A DNA stretch of 64,000 bases from Planctomycetota bacterium. GTDB lineage: Bacteria; Planctomycetota; Phycisphaerae; Phycisphaerales; UBA5793. The stretch lies in the NCBI GenBank assembly GCA_013112555.1, contig JABFGK010000001.1, positions 2,020,581 to 2,084,580 of the forward strand, in the 5' to 3' direction. Shown in pieces: positions 36,456-46,504 of this stretch. Numbering within the stretch: the first letter of the stretch is position 1; every line of letters starts with the position of its first letter. Below the pieces are notes generated by a model. It was not told the origin of the DNA, made no database searches, and saw only the letters and a program-made list of their open reading frames with translations. Made by a program: the position numbers and the translations under genes.

Positions 36456-37439
36456 ATGAGCATAGAGACGACGGTACCTCTTGCAGTCTTTCACGATCAG
36501 CGGGCCGACCTGCACGATACCGGTCCGGGGCACCCGGAGCGGCCGGAGCGGCTGCCAGCAGTGGTGTCGGCTGCTCGGGCGTATTGCCGCCACCTGCATC
36601 ACCCGTCTCAGACCGGTTGGGATTCGCAGATTCGAGTACTTGAGGCAGTTCGAGCGGTCCACGCAGCCTCATACATTGACCGGCTGCAGCATTCGTGTGC
36701 AGCGCACAAGAACTACATTGATGTGCCCGACTCAGCCATCTGCCCCGACAGTTTCGAGGCAGCCGTCGCATCGGCAGCCTGCGGGCTGGCCGCAGCGGAA
36801 GCGGTCGCGGTCACGAAGTCGGCACGCCATGCGTTCGTCGCGATGCGCCCACCCGGTCATCATTGCGAGCACAATCGATCGATGGGGTTCTGTCTGTTCA
36901 ATAACGTGGCAGTCGCTGCGTGCCGGCTGCTGACCACCCCTGGGATCGAGCGGGTCGCGATCGTTGATTTCGACGTCCATCATGGGAACGGCACGCAACA
37001 CCTGTTTGATGCTCGCGATGATGTGCTGTACATTTCGACGCACCAGCACCCGGCCACGATGTACCCGGGTACCGGATATGGGCATGAAACGGGGACTCCC
37101 GGAACAGCCGGGGCAGGGCACACACTTAATATCCCACTCGATCCGGGGACCGGCGAAGCAGAGGCTCTGGTGGCGTACGCTGGGCCGATTACCGAGCGGC
37201 TTGATGCGTATCGCCCGCACATCCTTCTCGTGTCAGCAGGGTTTGATGCAGACCGGCGTGACCCACTGGCAAATCTGCGATGGGATTCATCGACCTTTGA
37301 GCGCATCACCCGGCTGCTTACTGAGGTGGCGGACCGGCACTGCGAAGGCCGAATCGTGTCGTTTCTCGAGGGTGGGTACGACCTGCACGCGTTGGCAGAG
37401 GGCGTAACAGCACATCTGGGCGTGCTGGCCGAGGGGTGA
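36456..37439 (+). CDS. histone deacetylase family protein (AcuC-like)
   Basis: About 328 residues of the arginase/deacetylase fold. Zn and active-site motifs: RPPGHHCEHNRSMGFCLFNN (His-His pair), IVDFDVHHGNGTQ (Asp and His ligands), ISTHQHPATMYPGTG and LVSAGFDADRRDPLA. Such bacterial enzymes deacetylate acetoin-utilisation targets, polyamines or other small N-acetyl compounds. Alternative starts at 36384 or 36429 exist; ATG 36456 begins just before the domain. It is divergent from ppsR. Confidence 0.9.
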   Translation: MSIETTVPLAVFHDQRADLHDTGPGHPERPERLPAVVSAARAYCRHLHHPSQTGWDSQIRVLEAVRAVHAASYIDRLQHSCAAHKNYIDVPDSAICPDSFEAAVASAACGLAAAEAVAVTKSARHAFVAMRPPGHHCEHNRSMGFCLFNNVAVAACRLLTTPGIERVAIVDFDVHHGNGTQHLFDARDDVLYISTHQHPATMYPGTGYGHETGTPGTAGAGHTLNIPLDPGTGEAEALVAYAGPITERLDAYRPHILLVSAGFDADRRDPLANLRWDSSTFERITRLLTEVADRHCEGRIVSFLEGGYDLHALAEGVTAHLGVLAEG

Positions 37440-37477
37440 TGCGTTGACGCCGGGAAGTGTTCCCACGACGGAGGGCT

Positions 37478-38311
37478 TCATCGGCGAGAATCAGTCTGCG
37501 GGACCCACGATCCGTCCGGTGGGCGAATCTCGTGGGGTCGGAAGCGCGACTTGTAGCCCATCGTCTTCGACCCCTCGACCCAGTATCCGAGGTAGACCCA
37601 GGCCGGCTCGCGACCGGCGCGCTGCGTGCGGCACAGGTCGATCGTGTGCAGGATGTTGAGCGTGCCGAGTGACCGCCCGGGCTCATCAGGATCAAAATAG
37701 CAGTAGACGCAACTCAAGCCGTTGGGCAGTCTGTCGGTTGAGCCGACGGCCAGCAGCCGATTGTTGAGCCGATACTCAATCTCGAAGGTATCGACGCAGG
37801 TGGCGCCAAGGAAGCGTTCAAGTTCGCGGCGGGTTCCGGTCATCAGGCCGTCGTGACGTGTCGTGATATACCGTTGATATAACTCGGCTCGTTCATCGGT
37901 GACCTGCACATCTGTGATCGTCACCTCGACATCACGATTGCGCTTTACTACGCGTCGTTGTGATCGGCTGAGATGGAAGCGATGAGCCGGGATTCGGATG
38001 GACCGGCAGTCATTGCAGACAAGACAGGCCGGCTCGTAGATGAGCGTGCCGGAGCGTCGCCAGCCGTCGTCGAGCAGGTGCTGCCAGATGATGGGGTCGA
38101 TCGCGCCGACGGCAAAGCCTCGATCGCGAGCAATGAAACCGGGTCGATAGGGGCAGGGATGGGTCGGCTGGGTCGGGAGTGTGTGGAGGACGCTCAGCGA
38201 CGGCCTGACCCGAGTCTGCGGTTCGATAGCCCGGGGGGCCGCGCCGGTATCAGGCGTTCCCCCTTCGGGCGTGGGCATGTCATCATGCTGACCATCTTCG
38301 TCCCGGGCCAT
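37478..38311 (-). CDS. bpt: aspartate/glutamate leucyltransferase (Bpt-type arginyl-tRNA--protein transferase)
   Basis: This enzyme tags proteins with an N-terminal residue from aminoacyl-tRNA, feeding the N-degron pathway. The N-terminal Cys-containing CPYRPG and the CLVCNDCRSIRIP cluster, then YQRYITTRHDG, and C-terminal YLGYWVEGSKTMGYKSRF match the ATE/Bpt family. About 277 residues from ATG 38311; MQRTTGD at 38335 is an alternative. A 45-residue Pro/Thr-rich stretch precedes the domain. Confidence 0.85.
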   Translation of the reverse strand: MARDEDGQHDDMPTPEGGTPDTGAAPRAIEPQTRVRPSLSVLHTLPTQPTHPCPYRPGFIARDRGFAVGAIDPIIWQHLLDDGWRRSGTLIYEPACLVCNDCRSIRIPAHRFHLSRSQRRVVKRNRDVEVTITDVQVTDERAELYQRYITTRHDGLMTGTRRELERFLGATCVDTFEIEYRLNNRLLAVGSTDRLPNGLSCVYCYFDPDEPGRSLGTLNILHTIDLCRTQRAGREPAWVYLGYWVEGSKTMGYKSRFRPHEIRPPDGSWVPQTDSRR

Positions 38312-38368
38312 CGTGTCCCCTGTTGTACGTTGCAACGTCTGCGCGCCAGTGGCGGTTCACTGAATCGC

Positions 38369-39723
38369 TTAACTGAAGGACACTCGACGCTGCGTGTCGA
38401 GTTTTCGTGCCTTCAGTTCGCAGGACAGGAGATTCTCGTAGGTCTCCGGCTCTCGGACGACGGTAGCGGTCGAGCCGTCGACGAGCACTTCGGGGGGGAG
38501 CGGCCGGGTGGTATAGCGTGCTGACAAGGCGCTGCCGTAGGCCCCGCAATCGAAAACAGCCAGCAGATCGTCTCGGGCCACCGGCGGCAACTTCCGGCCC
38601 CGAGCCAGGAAGTCGGCTGATTCGGAAATGGGACCGACGACATCGGCGGTGTCCAGGCCCGGCATGTCCTGATCCGGGGCCCGATCATGGGGAACATGCA
38701 TGGGGGCCACCTGCACCGGCCAGACAAAGTGTCGGGCGTCATACAGTGCCGGCCTGAGCAGGGTATGCATCCCGGCATCGACGACGATGTACTGTGTCGC
38801 GCCGTCACGGCGAATGTACTGCACGCTCGTCACCAGGACGCCGGCACCGGCTGCAATCGTGCGGCCCGGCTCGAGGATAAGGGACAGGCCGTCGTCGACG
38901 AGGGGCTGCAGAAGCGGGAGCAGGTGTTCGGCATAGTCAGCCGGTGTCGGAGCAACGGCTGCGTCGACATCGACCCCGAGACCGCCTGCCAGATGGAGCG
39001 TGTTGATCGTGTGACCGGCCTGACTCAGTCTCTCGATCAGTCCGATGACGGCTCGAAGTGCCGAGGCGCATGGTTCGACCTGATCGATTTGCGATCCGAA
39101 GTGAATATGAAGCCCGTCGAGTTTGCAAAACTCGTTGTGACCGCAATGCTCGAAGAATCGTTCGGCATGCTCGATGTCCTGCTTGAAGGCAGCCGCGACG
39201 GTCTCGGATGCGATAGTGAGTTCCGGCGCGCGGCGTTGCACTTCCGGGTTGATTCGTAGTGATGCATGACCTGCGATCCCGATCGCGCGCGCGACGGCAG
39301 CAATGTGGTCACGTTCGGCAGGCGTTTCCAAGACGAATTGGCCGATCCCCTGCCCGGAGGCCGAGCGCGCGGAGTAGGTCAGCGCCTCGCGGACTTCGGC
39401 ATCCGTCTTCCCCACGCCGGCATAGACGACTTTCGATCCTGAGACACCGGCGAGCGCGCACGGTGCAGTTCGCCGCCGCTGACGACATCGACGCCGGCCC
39501 CGCGATCGGCCAGCAGCCGCAGTATGCCGAGGTTGGCGCAACTCTTGATCGAATAGCAGATGACAGGATCAGCCGCTGCAAAGGCATTAGCCAGCCGTCG
39601 GAAGTGTTCGGCAAGTGTGTTGCCGCTGTAAATGTAAGCGGGCGTGCCGACCTGGTGGGCAATATCAGCCACGGGCACGTCTTCGCAACAAAGTTCGCCA
39701 TCACGGAAATTAAAGAGGTCCAT
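38369..39723 (-). pseudogene. lysA: diaminopimelate decarboxylase, frameshifted as sequenced
   Basis: LysA makes lysine from meso-diaminopimelate with PLP. The first part carries the PLP lysine in VICYSIKSC (Lys60) and ends VDVVSGGELHRA. The second part continues LAGVSGSKVVYAGVGKTD in the next frame, then HIHFGSQ and FLLEPGR-like ILEPGRTI. The join lies in the GCGCGC at 39454-39459. One base appears to be missing; restoring it gives 451 residues and the normal spacing between SGGEL and VYAGVGK. The gene is otherwise complete, so it may be functional if this is a sequencing error. GGAGAAGG precedes the ATG. Confidence 0.86.
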
Positions 39724-39883
39724 CAGTTTCCTTCTCCACGGGCAGGCATGTGGGGGGTAGATGATGGCGGAACCGCGCGCATCACAAGTACATCCACCAC
39801 CGCCTCGCCATGGTGGTACATCGGCATATCAGGGCGTACTTGATGAGTCTGGGGAGTGCGATTTGAGGATCCGGCAAGGATGG

Positions 39884-42800
39884 TTACGAGGGGGAGGAGA
39901 GGATGTCGTTGAGCAGGACGATCGGGTGGTCGGCATGCCGGCCGGTGCCATCCAGAATCTGCTGACGGCAACTCGTCCCCGGAGCGACGATGCGCGACGT
40001 GGATGGGTCGAAGGAGCGGACCTGCGGGAAGAGTGCGAGGTCGCCGATCTGCATGGACAGGCGGTAGTGATCGGCCTGGTACCCGAACGCGCCGGCCATC
40101 CCACAGCAGCCGGTGTCCATTTCACGAACATTAATGCCTGCCGGAGTGAGGACTCGGCCCAGGACGTCATGGGTATCCGCCGTCGACCAAAGCGCTTTCT
40201 GGTGACAGTGGCCGTGCAGCGCGACGGTCTTGATTTTCGTGACTGCCGGGGCATGGCGGTCAATGGTGAACGGTCTTGGGTGGTCCTCCCATCGCCGGCT
40301 GATGAACTCCTCGGGCAACATGCACACACCCGCGAGGCGTGCCAACTGTTCGTGCCCGACATCGAGATTTTTGAGCGATTGCCACTCATCGTGGATGGCC
40401 GCAAGGCAACTCGGCTCGGGGATGACGACGGCAACGGCACCGGTCCTGCCGATCTGGTCCATGAGGCTGGAAGCCGCCTTCGAGACCTGTCGCATGGCCT
40501 GGTCGAGGAGCCCCTGTGATATCATGGCCCGGCCACAACACGGAATGCGCGGGACGGCAACCCGATACCCGAGACGGGTCAGTACCTCGAATGTGGCAAC
40601 GGCTACATCAGGTTCCGTGTAGGCTGTGAAGCAGTCGAGATAGAGCAGGACGGTCGGGGCGTCCTTGCCGGCGATGCGCCCGGCCTTCCCCTGCTTACGA
40701 GCCAGGATCGTATGGGCCGGCTTGGAAAAACGCGGCAGGGAACGCTGGGGTGCAATGTCGGCCTTGCGATTGATTAACCCGCGTCCTGTCTTCGTGTTGA
40801 GGAACCAGTTGGCGATCGGGGCCATCGCAGCGCCCCGGCGATAGTGTTTGTTAACATTACCAAACAGTTTGCGTGCCCCGGTTGGGCGCCGGCCGACCCG
40901 GTCTGATTGGGCCTCGTACTCCGCCTTGTAGCGAGCAACGTCGACATTGCTCGGGCACTCGGTCTTGCAGGCCTTGCAACTCAGGCACAGTTTGAGAATG
41001 CCCAGAACGCTGGGATCGTTCCAGGGTGAAGCGTCTGTCCCGGCGTCGTTCTTCAATTGGCCGGTCATGGCAAGTCGGAGTGCATTGGCCCGGCCGCGGC
41101 TGGAATCGCGCTCAAGCCGTGTTGCCATGTAAGAGGGGCACATGGTCCCACCGGCCGCCTGGGGCTTGCGGCAGACACCGGCACCGTTACACAGTTCCAT
41201 GGCATGGGGCCAGCCGCCCTGATCCTCATAGCTGAAACATGTATCACAATCCGGAACTGTGACCGGGTGATTATTCGGGCTGACACGAAGGTGAATGTCA
41301 GCCGGCTCCGGGCTGACGATGTTGCCGGGGTTCAATCGGTTCCCAGGATCGAAAACGGCCTTGATTTGCTTGAAAACCTGGATGAGTTCCGGGCCGAAGT
41401 ATCGTTCGAGTAATGGGCTACGTGCCCGGCCGTCACCGTGCTCACCGGAGAGTGACCCGCCGTATCGTTTGACCAGATCGCAGACTTCCTCCCCGATGCG
41501 AATCATGTGTCTGCGATCAGCCTCGAGGTGGAGGTTTAGGAGCGGGCGGACGTGAAGGCAGCCGACCGATGCATGCGCATAAGAGGCGGCTCGGGTCCCG
41601 TGCGTTTCTACGATACTGCGAAAATCACGGACGAAATCAGGCAGGACTTCGGGGGAGACCGCTGTATCCTCAACAAACGTGATCGGCTTTTTCAAGCCGG
41701 GGATCCCGTGCAGGAGCGGCTCGCCCGCCTTGCGCAGGCCCCAGGCCTGTTCGATTTCAGCCGGCTTCACACACAGGCGGACGGCTGTCCGAACGAGTTG
41801 ATTCGATGCGAAGTGCCGATCGACACCCGTGAGTTTCTCGGCCAGTTCCTCCTTTGAGTCAGCAAAGTACTCAACATACAGAAGAGCCGACGGGCGATCA
41901 CGTTTGCCCCGGCGCTTACCGCGCCCGGCCAGGGTGGGCATCAGGTGCAGATCGTGTTTGTGCTTGCGATTCCCAGCTGCCAGTTGCATTACGAGGTCAT
42001 CAAGCAGTTCGATGGCACTCGGCTCGGTTATCAAGAGATCCTGTACCGCATGAACTGCCTGCTCAAGTGAATCAAAGGCAATCAGTGCCAATCCCGTGTG
42101 TGCCGGCCGTTCGACGAGATTCAGTGTCGCTTCGGTCACGACGCCGAGCGTCCCCTCGCTGCCGCAGATTAGATGAGCGAGATTCAACTGATCCAGTGTG
42201 CCGGGCGTGCACGCTTCGATCTGAGTGAGGATACGGTCGAGGCAGTATCCGTTGACGCGTCTGGTAATCTTCGGGTAGCGTGTCCGTATTAAGTTCGCAC
42301 TCGCTGTGACGATCTCAGCCACCTGCTGGCTGATTGACTGAACTCTTTGATCGCGCTCGGCAGCACCCTGGAAGAGTTGGAGGCGCCCGCCGTCGGCAAG
42401 CAGGAGTTGCACGCCGGCCACATGATCGACGGTATGGCCGTAGCGTATTGAATGGGTGCCGGCAGAGTTGTTATTGATCATCCCGCCGATCGTTGCCTGC
42501 CGAGCCGTCGCGACATCCGGCGCAAACCAGAGTCCCTTCCCGTTCTTCCCTCCGGACGCGCTCTTCCTGGCCCCCTGTGCATGCCATCGTGATCGAAGGT
42601 TGCGGTTGAGCGTATCGAGTTCGATCCCGGGTTCGACACGACATTGCCGGTGTGGCCAATCGATATCGAGGAGTCGGGCGCACCAGGTAGACAGATCGAT
42701 GACCACGGCCCGATTGGTGCACTGCCCGGCAAGGCTCGTGCCGCCGCCGCGGATCAGAACGGGCAACGTGTGCTGATGGCAATAGTGAAGCGCCTTCTCC

Positions 42801-42970
42801 ACGTCGGAGATTGAGCGTGGGATGACAATCCCCAGAGGCTCCACCTGGTACAGACTGGCATCGGTCGCATATAGCAGCCGATCGTGTCGGCTGAAGTGGG
42901 CTTCACCCGTGACGAGCAGTGCCAGCGCCTCGGCATGTTGCTGAAGTTCCTTTGCGGTGGGCACTGCCAT
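39884..42970 (-). CDS. FAD-binding and (Fe-S)-binding dehydrogenase (YdiJ / D-2-hydroxyacid type)
   Basis: About 1028 residues, close to E. coli YdiJ (D-2-hydroxyglutarate dehydrogenase). Order: FAD_binding_4 with LIRGGGTSLAGQC (74-84) and a second FAD-side segment ATIGGMINNNSAGTHSIRYG; FAD-oxidase C-terminal domain; two 4Fe-4S motifs (CLSCKACKTECP visible); then two CCG-type Cys-rich units (RIPCCGRAM and MDTGCCGMAGAFGY) for electron transfer. Next to the FAD domain is a basic insertion (RSRWHAQGARKSASGGKNGK). An earlier start at 43030 is possible. The substrate may be lactate, glycolate or 2-hydroxyglutarate. Confidence 0.85.
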   Translation of the reverse strand: MAVPTAKELQQHAEALALLVTGEAHFSRHDRLLYATDASLYQVEPLGIVIPRSISDVEKALHYCHQHTLPVLIRGGGTSLAGQCTNRAVVIDLSTWCARLLDIDWPHRQCRVEPGIELDTLNRNLRSRWHAQGARKSASGGKNGKGLWFAPDVATARQATIGGMINNNSAGTHSIRYGHTVDHVAGVQLLLADGGRLQLFQGAAERDQRVQSISQQVAEIVTASANLIRTRYPKITRRVNGYCLDRILTQIEACTPGTLDQLNLAHLICGSEGTLGVVTEATLNLVERPAHTGLALIAFDSLEQAVHAVQDLLITEPSAIELLDDLVMQLAAGNRKHKHDLHLMPTLAGRGKRRGKRDRPSALLYVEYFADSKEELAEKLTGVDRHFASNQLVRTAVRLCVKPAEIEQAWGLRKAGEPLLHGIPGLKKPITFVEDTAVSPEVLPDFVRDFRSIVETHGTRAASYAHASVGCLHVRPLLNLHLEADRRHMIRIGEEVCDLVKRYGGSLSGEHGDGRARSPLLERYFGPELIQVFKQIKAVFDPGNRLNPGNIVSPEPADIHLRVSPNNHPVTVPDCDTCFSYEDQGGWPHAMELCNGAGVCRKPQAAGGTMCPSYMATRLERDSSRGRANALRLAMTGQLKNDAGTDASPWNDPSVLGILKLCLSCKACKTECPSNVDVARYKAEYEAQSDRVGRRPTGARKLFGNVNKHYRRGAAMAPIANWFLNTKTGRGLINRKADIAPQRSLPRFSKPAHTILARKQGKAGRIAGKDAPTVLLYLDCFTAYTEPDVAVATFEVLTRLGYRVAVPRIPCCGRAMISQGLLDQAMRQVSKAASSLMDQIGRTGAVAVVIPEPSCLAAIHDEWQSLKNLDVGHEQLARLAGVCMLPEEFISRRWEDHPRPFTIDRHAPAVTKIKTVALHGHCHQKALWSTADTHDVLGRVLTPAGINVREMDTGCCGMAGAFGYQADHYRLSMQIGDLALFPQVRSFDPSTSRIVAPGTSCRQQILDGTGRHADHPIVLLNDILSSPS

Positions 42971-43048
42971 GAATCGGGCGCCTTCAGTGGTTCGACTCGG
43001 AGTCAAGGCTGGGTCTGGTCTTGATGTCACCCGTGGTGAGATACCGGA

Positions 43049-44479
43049 TCAGATGTCTTTCGTCACCGCCTGGCGGATGGCTGTTTTCATCTTCGTCAGC
43101 AGCGATTGGCCGGGCTTCGGATCACCTTCGTGCACATAGAGAACGGTGCCGTCGGCTGCCACCACCGCCAGCGTCGGCATGAACCGAACCATGAGATCAT
43201 TCCAGGCGATCTGATGCGTCGGGTCATGATACGTTGTGATCGGCTCATCAAGACCGGCAGTAATCGCCCGGATCTCTTCCATGGGATCGCTGAAGTTAAC
43301 AGGAATGATCGTCATCACGTAGCCTTCCTCCTGCCCCCACTTCTGCACGGCCGTGAGCGTCGGCAGTACGTCATAGAGTCCGTTGGAAGGGGCATCCCAG
43401 AAGGCCAGCAATATGACCCGACCCATCAACGAGGCTCGGGAGATGGTCGCGACGTCCTCATCTGCAGGATCGTCTCCCGGGTTGTCTACGTCGGCCATCT
43501 CGACGGGGACGAACTCGAAGTCGGGGATCTGTTTGCCGATCAGACTGGACAACGAATCCTGGGCAAAGAGCATGTCAAACACATCGACTTCGTGACGATC
43601 CTCGGTATTGACGACAAACTCCTCGACCGGAACATCGGGCTCAATCGTGGGATTCAGTGCCACGCGGATGATGGTGCCGTCGCCTTCATTCTGCTGGACG
43701 TTTGTGATCGATGCCTCAAACAGCGTGACCAGTTTCGTGTCCGGATCAAGTCGGATGACGAGGTTGGCCCCTTCGATTTCAGGTTCGATCAGAATGTCAA
43801 AGACGGTCTGTCCGGGGGTCTCGGGGGCAGCGTCAGCCGGCGGATCGAGCGTCACTTCGCGCATGCCGACGATTTCAGGCTGAATGGTATGGACAAAAAT
43901 TTCGGCCAGCGGATCCGAGGAGAACATGAGCGGGAACTGTGGGAAGACGAACCCGCCGATGAGATCGGTAAACATCGTCATCGTAATCGGCGGCTCGTAG
44001 TCCTGAGCGAAGAATCGGCTCGGCTTGTCTGACCATTGCCCATACATCGTGCCGTCGAGAACAGTCAACGTCGTGGTATTGGCTTCATTGTGCAGTTGGA
44101 CGACGGCGGAGTCGGATGTGATGACGACTTCGACCGTTGACTCATGCTGGGACACCTGTCCCATGGACTGGACGATGACCGTCACGGTCATGGCATCCCG
44201 GACCGCAGCAGCCGTGCGGTATGCCTGTGACGATTCATGAAACAAGCGTGTCGCCCTGGCGACTGCCTCCGGGGATCGGTCGAAGCGTGTGCCGGTCATG
44301 GTCATCGGCTCGGTTGAGGTCGCCACCGGCGGCTCAGCGGGAGGTGCGCCATCCTGGGCACGTACCAGGCCCGGCCCGGCCAGGCAGATGGCAGCCGAGA
44401 GCAGCAGCATCCGGAGCAGGCTGTCTGACCGTGTCGTGCAGCGTTGGTTGTGATGCCCATTCGTAAGTAAATCTGACAT
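43049..44479 (-). CDS. secreted protein with C-terminal thioredoxin-like domain lacking CxxC
   Basis: The 476-residue protein has a signal peptide (LLRMLLLSAAICLAGPGLVRAQ). A middle domain of about 250 residues resembles the DUF2092 / lipoprotein-carrier beta fold (VQLHNEANTTTLTVLDGTMYG). A TlpA-like redoxin domain follows (GKQIPDFEF, VILLAFWDAPSNG, FMPTLAVVAADGTVLYVHEG). Where active TlpA proteins have WCxxC, this has WDAPSN (about 359-364), so redox activity is unlikely. It probably acts in the periplasm as a structural or binding protein. It precedes the YdiJ-like gene by about 80 bp. Confidence 0.72.
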   Translation of the reverse strand: MSDLLTNGHHNQRCTTRSDSLLRMLLLSAAICLAGPGLVRAQDGAPPAEPPVATSTEPMTMTGTRFDRSPEAVARATRLFHESSQAYRTAAAVRDAMTVTVIVQSMGQVSQHESTVEVVITSDSAVVQLHNEANTTTLTVLDGTMYGQWSDKPSRFFAQDYEPPITMTMFTDLIGGFVFPQFPLMFSSDPLAEIFVHTIQPEIVGMREVTLDPPADAAPETPGQTVFDILIEPEIEGANLVIRLDPDTKLVTLFEASITNVQQNEGDGTIIRVALNPTIEPDVPVEEFVVNTEDRHEVDVFDMLFAQDSLSSLIGKQIPDFEFVPVEMADVDNPGDDPADEDVATISRASLMGRVILLAFWDAPSNGLYDVLPTLTAVQKWGQEEGYVMTIIPVNFSDPMEEIRAITAGLDEPITTYHDPTHQIAWNDLMVRFMPTLAVVAADGTVLYVHEGDPKPGQSLLTKMKTAIRQAVTKDI

Positions 44480-44530
44480 TGAACATGCCCCCTCAGTCTG
44501 GTCGCGTTGTGCTTCGATGAGCGACAGTGA

Positions 44531-45532
44531 TCAGGTCCCGTTTCGCTGTGATTCATACCACTGGAGTGTATGGTGCAACCCTTCGCGAAGCGCGACGGTC
44601 GGCTGGAACCCGAGTTCGTTTCGGGCAGCCTCAATATCGGCCAGGCTGTGTTCGACGTCGCCTTCCCGTGGCGGGAGGAAGTCGACATCGGCCGGTCGGC
44701 CTGTGAGTGTTGCCATCTCCTGCAGCAGTTCGAGAACGGTAATGCGCTGCCCCATTGCAATATTGAATACGCGTCCCGACAGGGTCGGATCACATGATCC
44801 GGCTGCCAGGTTGGCGTTGACGACGTTGTCGATGTAGGTGAAGTCGCGCGAGGCGGACCCGTCTCCATAGATGCGAGGTTGCTCACCGGCCAGCAGTGCC
44901 GTTGCAAAGGCAGCCACGACGGCTGCGTACGCACTGTCGGCCGCCTGCCGCGGCCCGAAGACGTTGAAGTAGCGAAGGCTGACGGTGGTCAGGCCATAAC
45001 AGGCCGACCAGACGGAGCACATATGCTCGCCGCTGAGTTTCTGCTGTGCATACGGGCTGAGAGGCTGAGGCACATGGGATTCATGCTTGGGCAGCGTCGG
45101 CAGGTCGCCATAGACACTGCTCGAGGAGGCGTACACGAGGCGCGGAACGTCGTGATTCACGCACGCCTGCAACACGCGCAACGTGCCGATGACATTAACC
45201 TCGTTCGTTCGCTCCGGCTCGGCCACGCTGCGCGGCACGGAGGCGAGCGCTGCTTCATGAAAAACGAGATCCTTGCCCTCGACTGCATCAGCCAACGCAT
45301 CGGCGTCCAGGATGGAAGCGTGAACGAAGCGAATCTGATCGCGGATGTGACGGAGGTTGTCGGCCCGCCCTTCACTCAGATCGTCGATGACGGTGACGTG
45401 TGCCCCGAGGGCCACGAGCCGGGTCGCCAGGTGTGAGCCGATGAATCCTGCCCCGCCGGTCACAAGCACGGGTCGGCCGGCATAGGCGGCAATGGCGAGG
45501 TCAGGGTGATTCTTGATATTCCCGGTGGTCAT
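44531..45532 (-). CDS. NAD-dependent epimerase/dehydratase (UDP-hexose 4-epimerase-like)
   Basis: This 333-residue short-chain SDR has VTGGAGFIGSHLATRL for NAD binding and ASSSSVYGD. YAQQKLSGE is the catalytic Tyr-x3-Lys, followed by LRYFNVFGPRQ and GSASRDFTYIDNVVNANL. The last two favour UDP-GlcNAc/GalNAc or UDP-glucose 4-epimerases (WbpP/WbgU-like). It may supply sugars for the surface glycans in this window. It is upstream of the thioredoxin-like gene on the same strand (about 50 bp). Confidence 0.86.
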   Translation of the reverse strand: MTTGNIKNHPDLAIAAYAGRPVLVTGGAGFIGSHLATRLVALGAHVTVIDDLSEGRADNLRHIRDQIRFVHASILDADALADAVEGKDLVFHEAALASVPRSVAEPERTNEVNVIGTLRVLQACVNHDVPRLVYASSSSVYGDLPTLPKHESHVPQPLSPYAQQKLSGEHMCSVWSACYGLTTVSLRYFNVFGPRQAADSAYAAVVAAFATALLAGEQPRIYGDGSASRDFTYIDNVVNANLAAGSCDPTLSGRVFNIAMGQRITVLELLQEMATLTGRPADVDFLPPREGDVEHSLADIEAARNELGFQPTVALREGLHHTLQWYESQRNGT

Positions 45533-45630
45533 GCGGCATTGTATTCAGCCCGGATGGCGGGACGGCTATGGTTGCCATGTCGAAAACGGAGTGGTGAGAC
45601 CGGTTTATTTTCAGAAAGCAGGGTACGCCA

Positions 45631-46239
45631 ATGGAGTTTATGGATGCAGTTCGGGCCCGCCGGACGGTACGCGAGTTTGCGGATCGGCCGATTCCGGAGG
45701 ACGTGCTGGCAGAGGTACTCGAGGCCGGTCGGCTGGCAGCGGCCGGGCGCTATGCCCAACGGTGGTACTTCGGGGTGGTGCAGGACCAGTCACACAAGGA
45801 GGCACTGGTCGCCGAAGCCTGCCACCAGGAGTGGATTGCCACAGCCCCGGTGATTCTGGCACTGTGCGCCCGGCTGAATGACGATCTGCGTGGCCGGGCA
45901 GCAGACGACATGGTGCTACGCGTGAATCAGGAGCGATTCGGGGAGGATGTAATCGAGCATCTGAACGCGTTTGCCAATCGGCAGGCAATCACCACGGTCT
46001 TGCAGAACGGTGATGTGTTCATCCCGGGTCAGCAGATGTTTCTGGCAGCAGCGAACCGGGGTCTGAGTGCGTGCTGGATCGGGTGGGTGAACATCCGTGA
46101 GGCCGGGCGCGTGCTGTGCCTGCCGGACGATGTCGTGTGCCTGTTCCTCATGCCGATGGGATACCCGGCCGTGGAACCGGACCCCGGTGAATGGCGGGAT
46201 ATCGAGCAGATGACGTTCCATGAGCGCTGGGGAGAGTAA
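45631..46239 (+). CDS. nitroreductase family protein
   Basis: The 202-residue flavoprotein begins MDAVRARRTVREFADRPIP, the FMN-binding R-x-S/T-R motif, and has the C-terminal LGMPVGYPA-like LMPMGYPAVEPDPGEWRDI. The middle contains QQMFLAAANRGLSACWIG. It is probably an FMN-dependent NAD(P)H oxidoreductase; substrate unknown. It is divergent from the epimerase with about 100 bp between. Confidence 0.87.
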   Translation: MEFMDAVRARRTVREFADRPIPEDVLAEVLEAGRLAAAGRYAQRWYFGVVQDQSHKEALVAEACHQEWIATAPVILALCARLNDDLRGRAADDMVLRVNQERFGEDVIEHLNAFANRQAITTVLQNGDVFIPGQQMFLAAANRGLSACWIGWVNIREAGRVLCLPDDVVCLFLMPMGYPAVEPDPGEWRDIEQMTFHERWGE

Positions 46240-46504
46240 GGCCCCGGCAGCGCGGGATGAGGGTGTGAGATGGCATGAGCAACCGAACGCTCAATGCTCA
46301 GCGCCTGTACATTGAATGTATAGGCACCTGCCGGGTATCGTGGCTCCTTCGTGATGCAGATAACCGTATCATCTTCGATTTCAGTGAGTTATGGGCTCTC
46401 AGGATTTCTGGCGCGCCGATTGCGTTGTGGAAGGGAGCGTGGAAACGCACATCCTCCGGGGCGGGGCAACTGAGAACGAGACACACACACAAGGAGAGCG
46501 GGTC

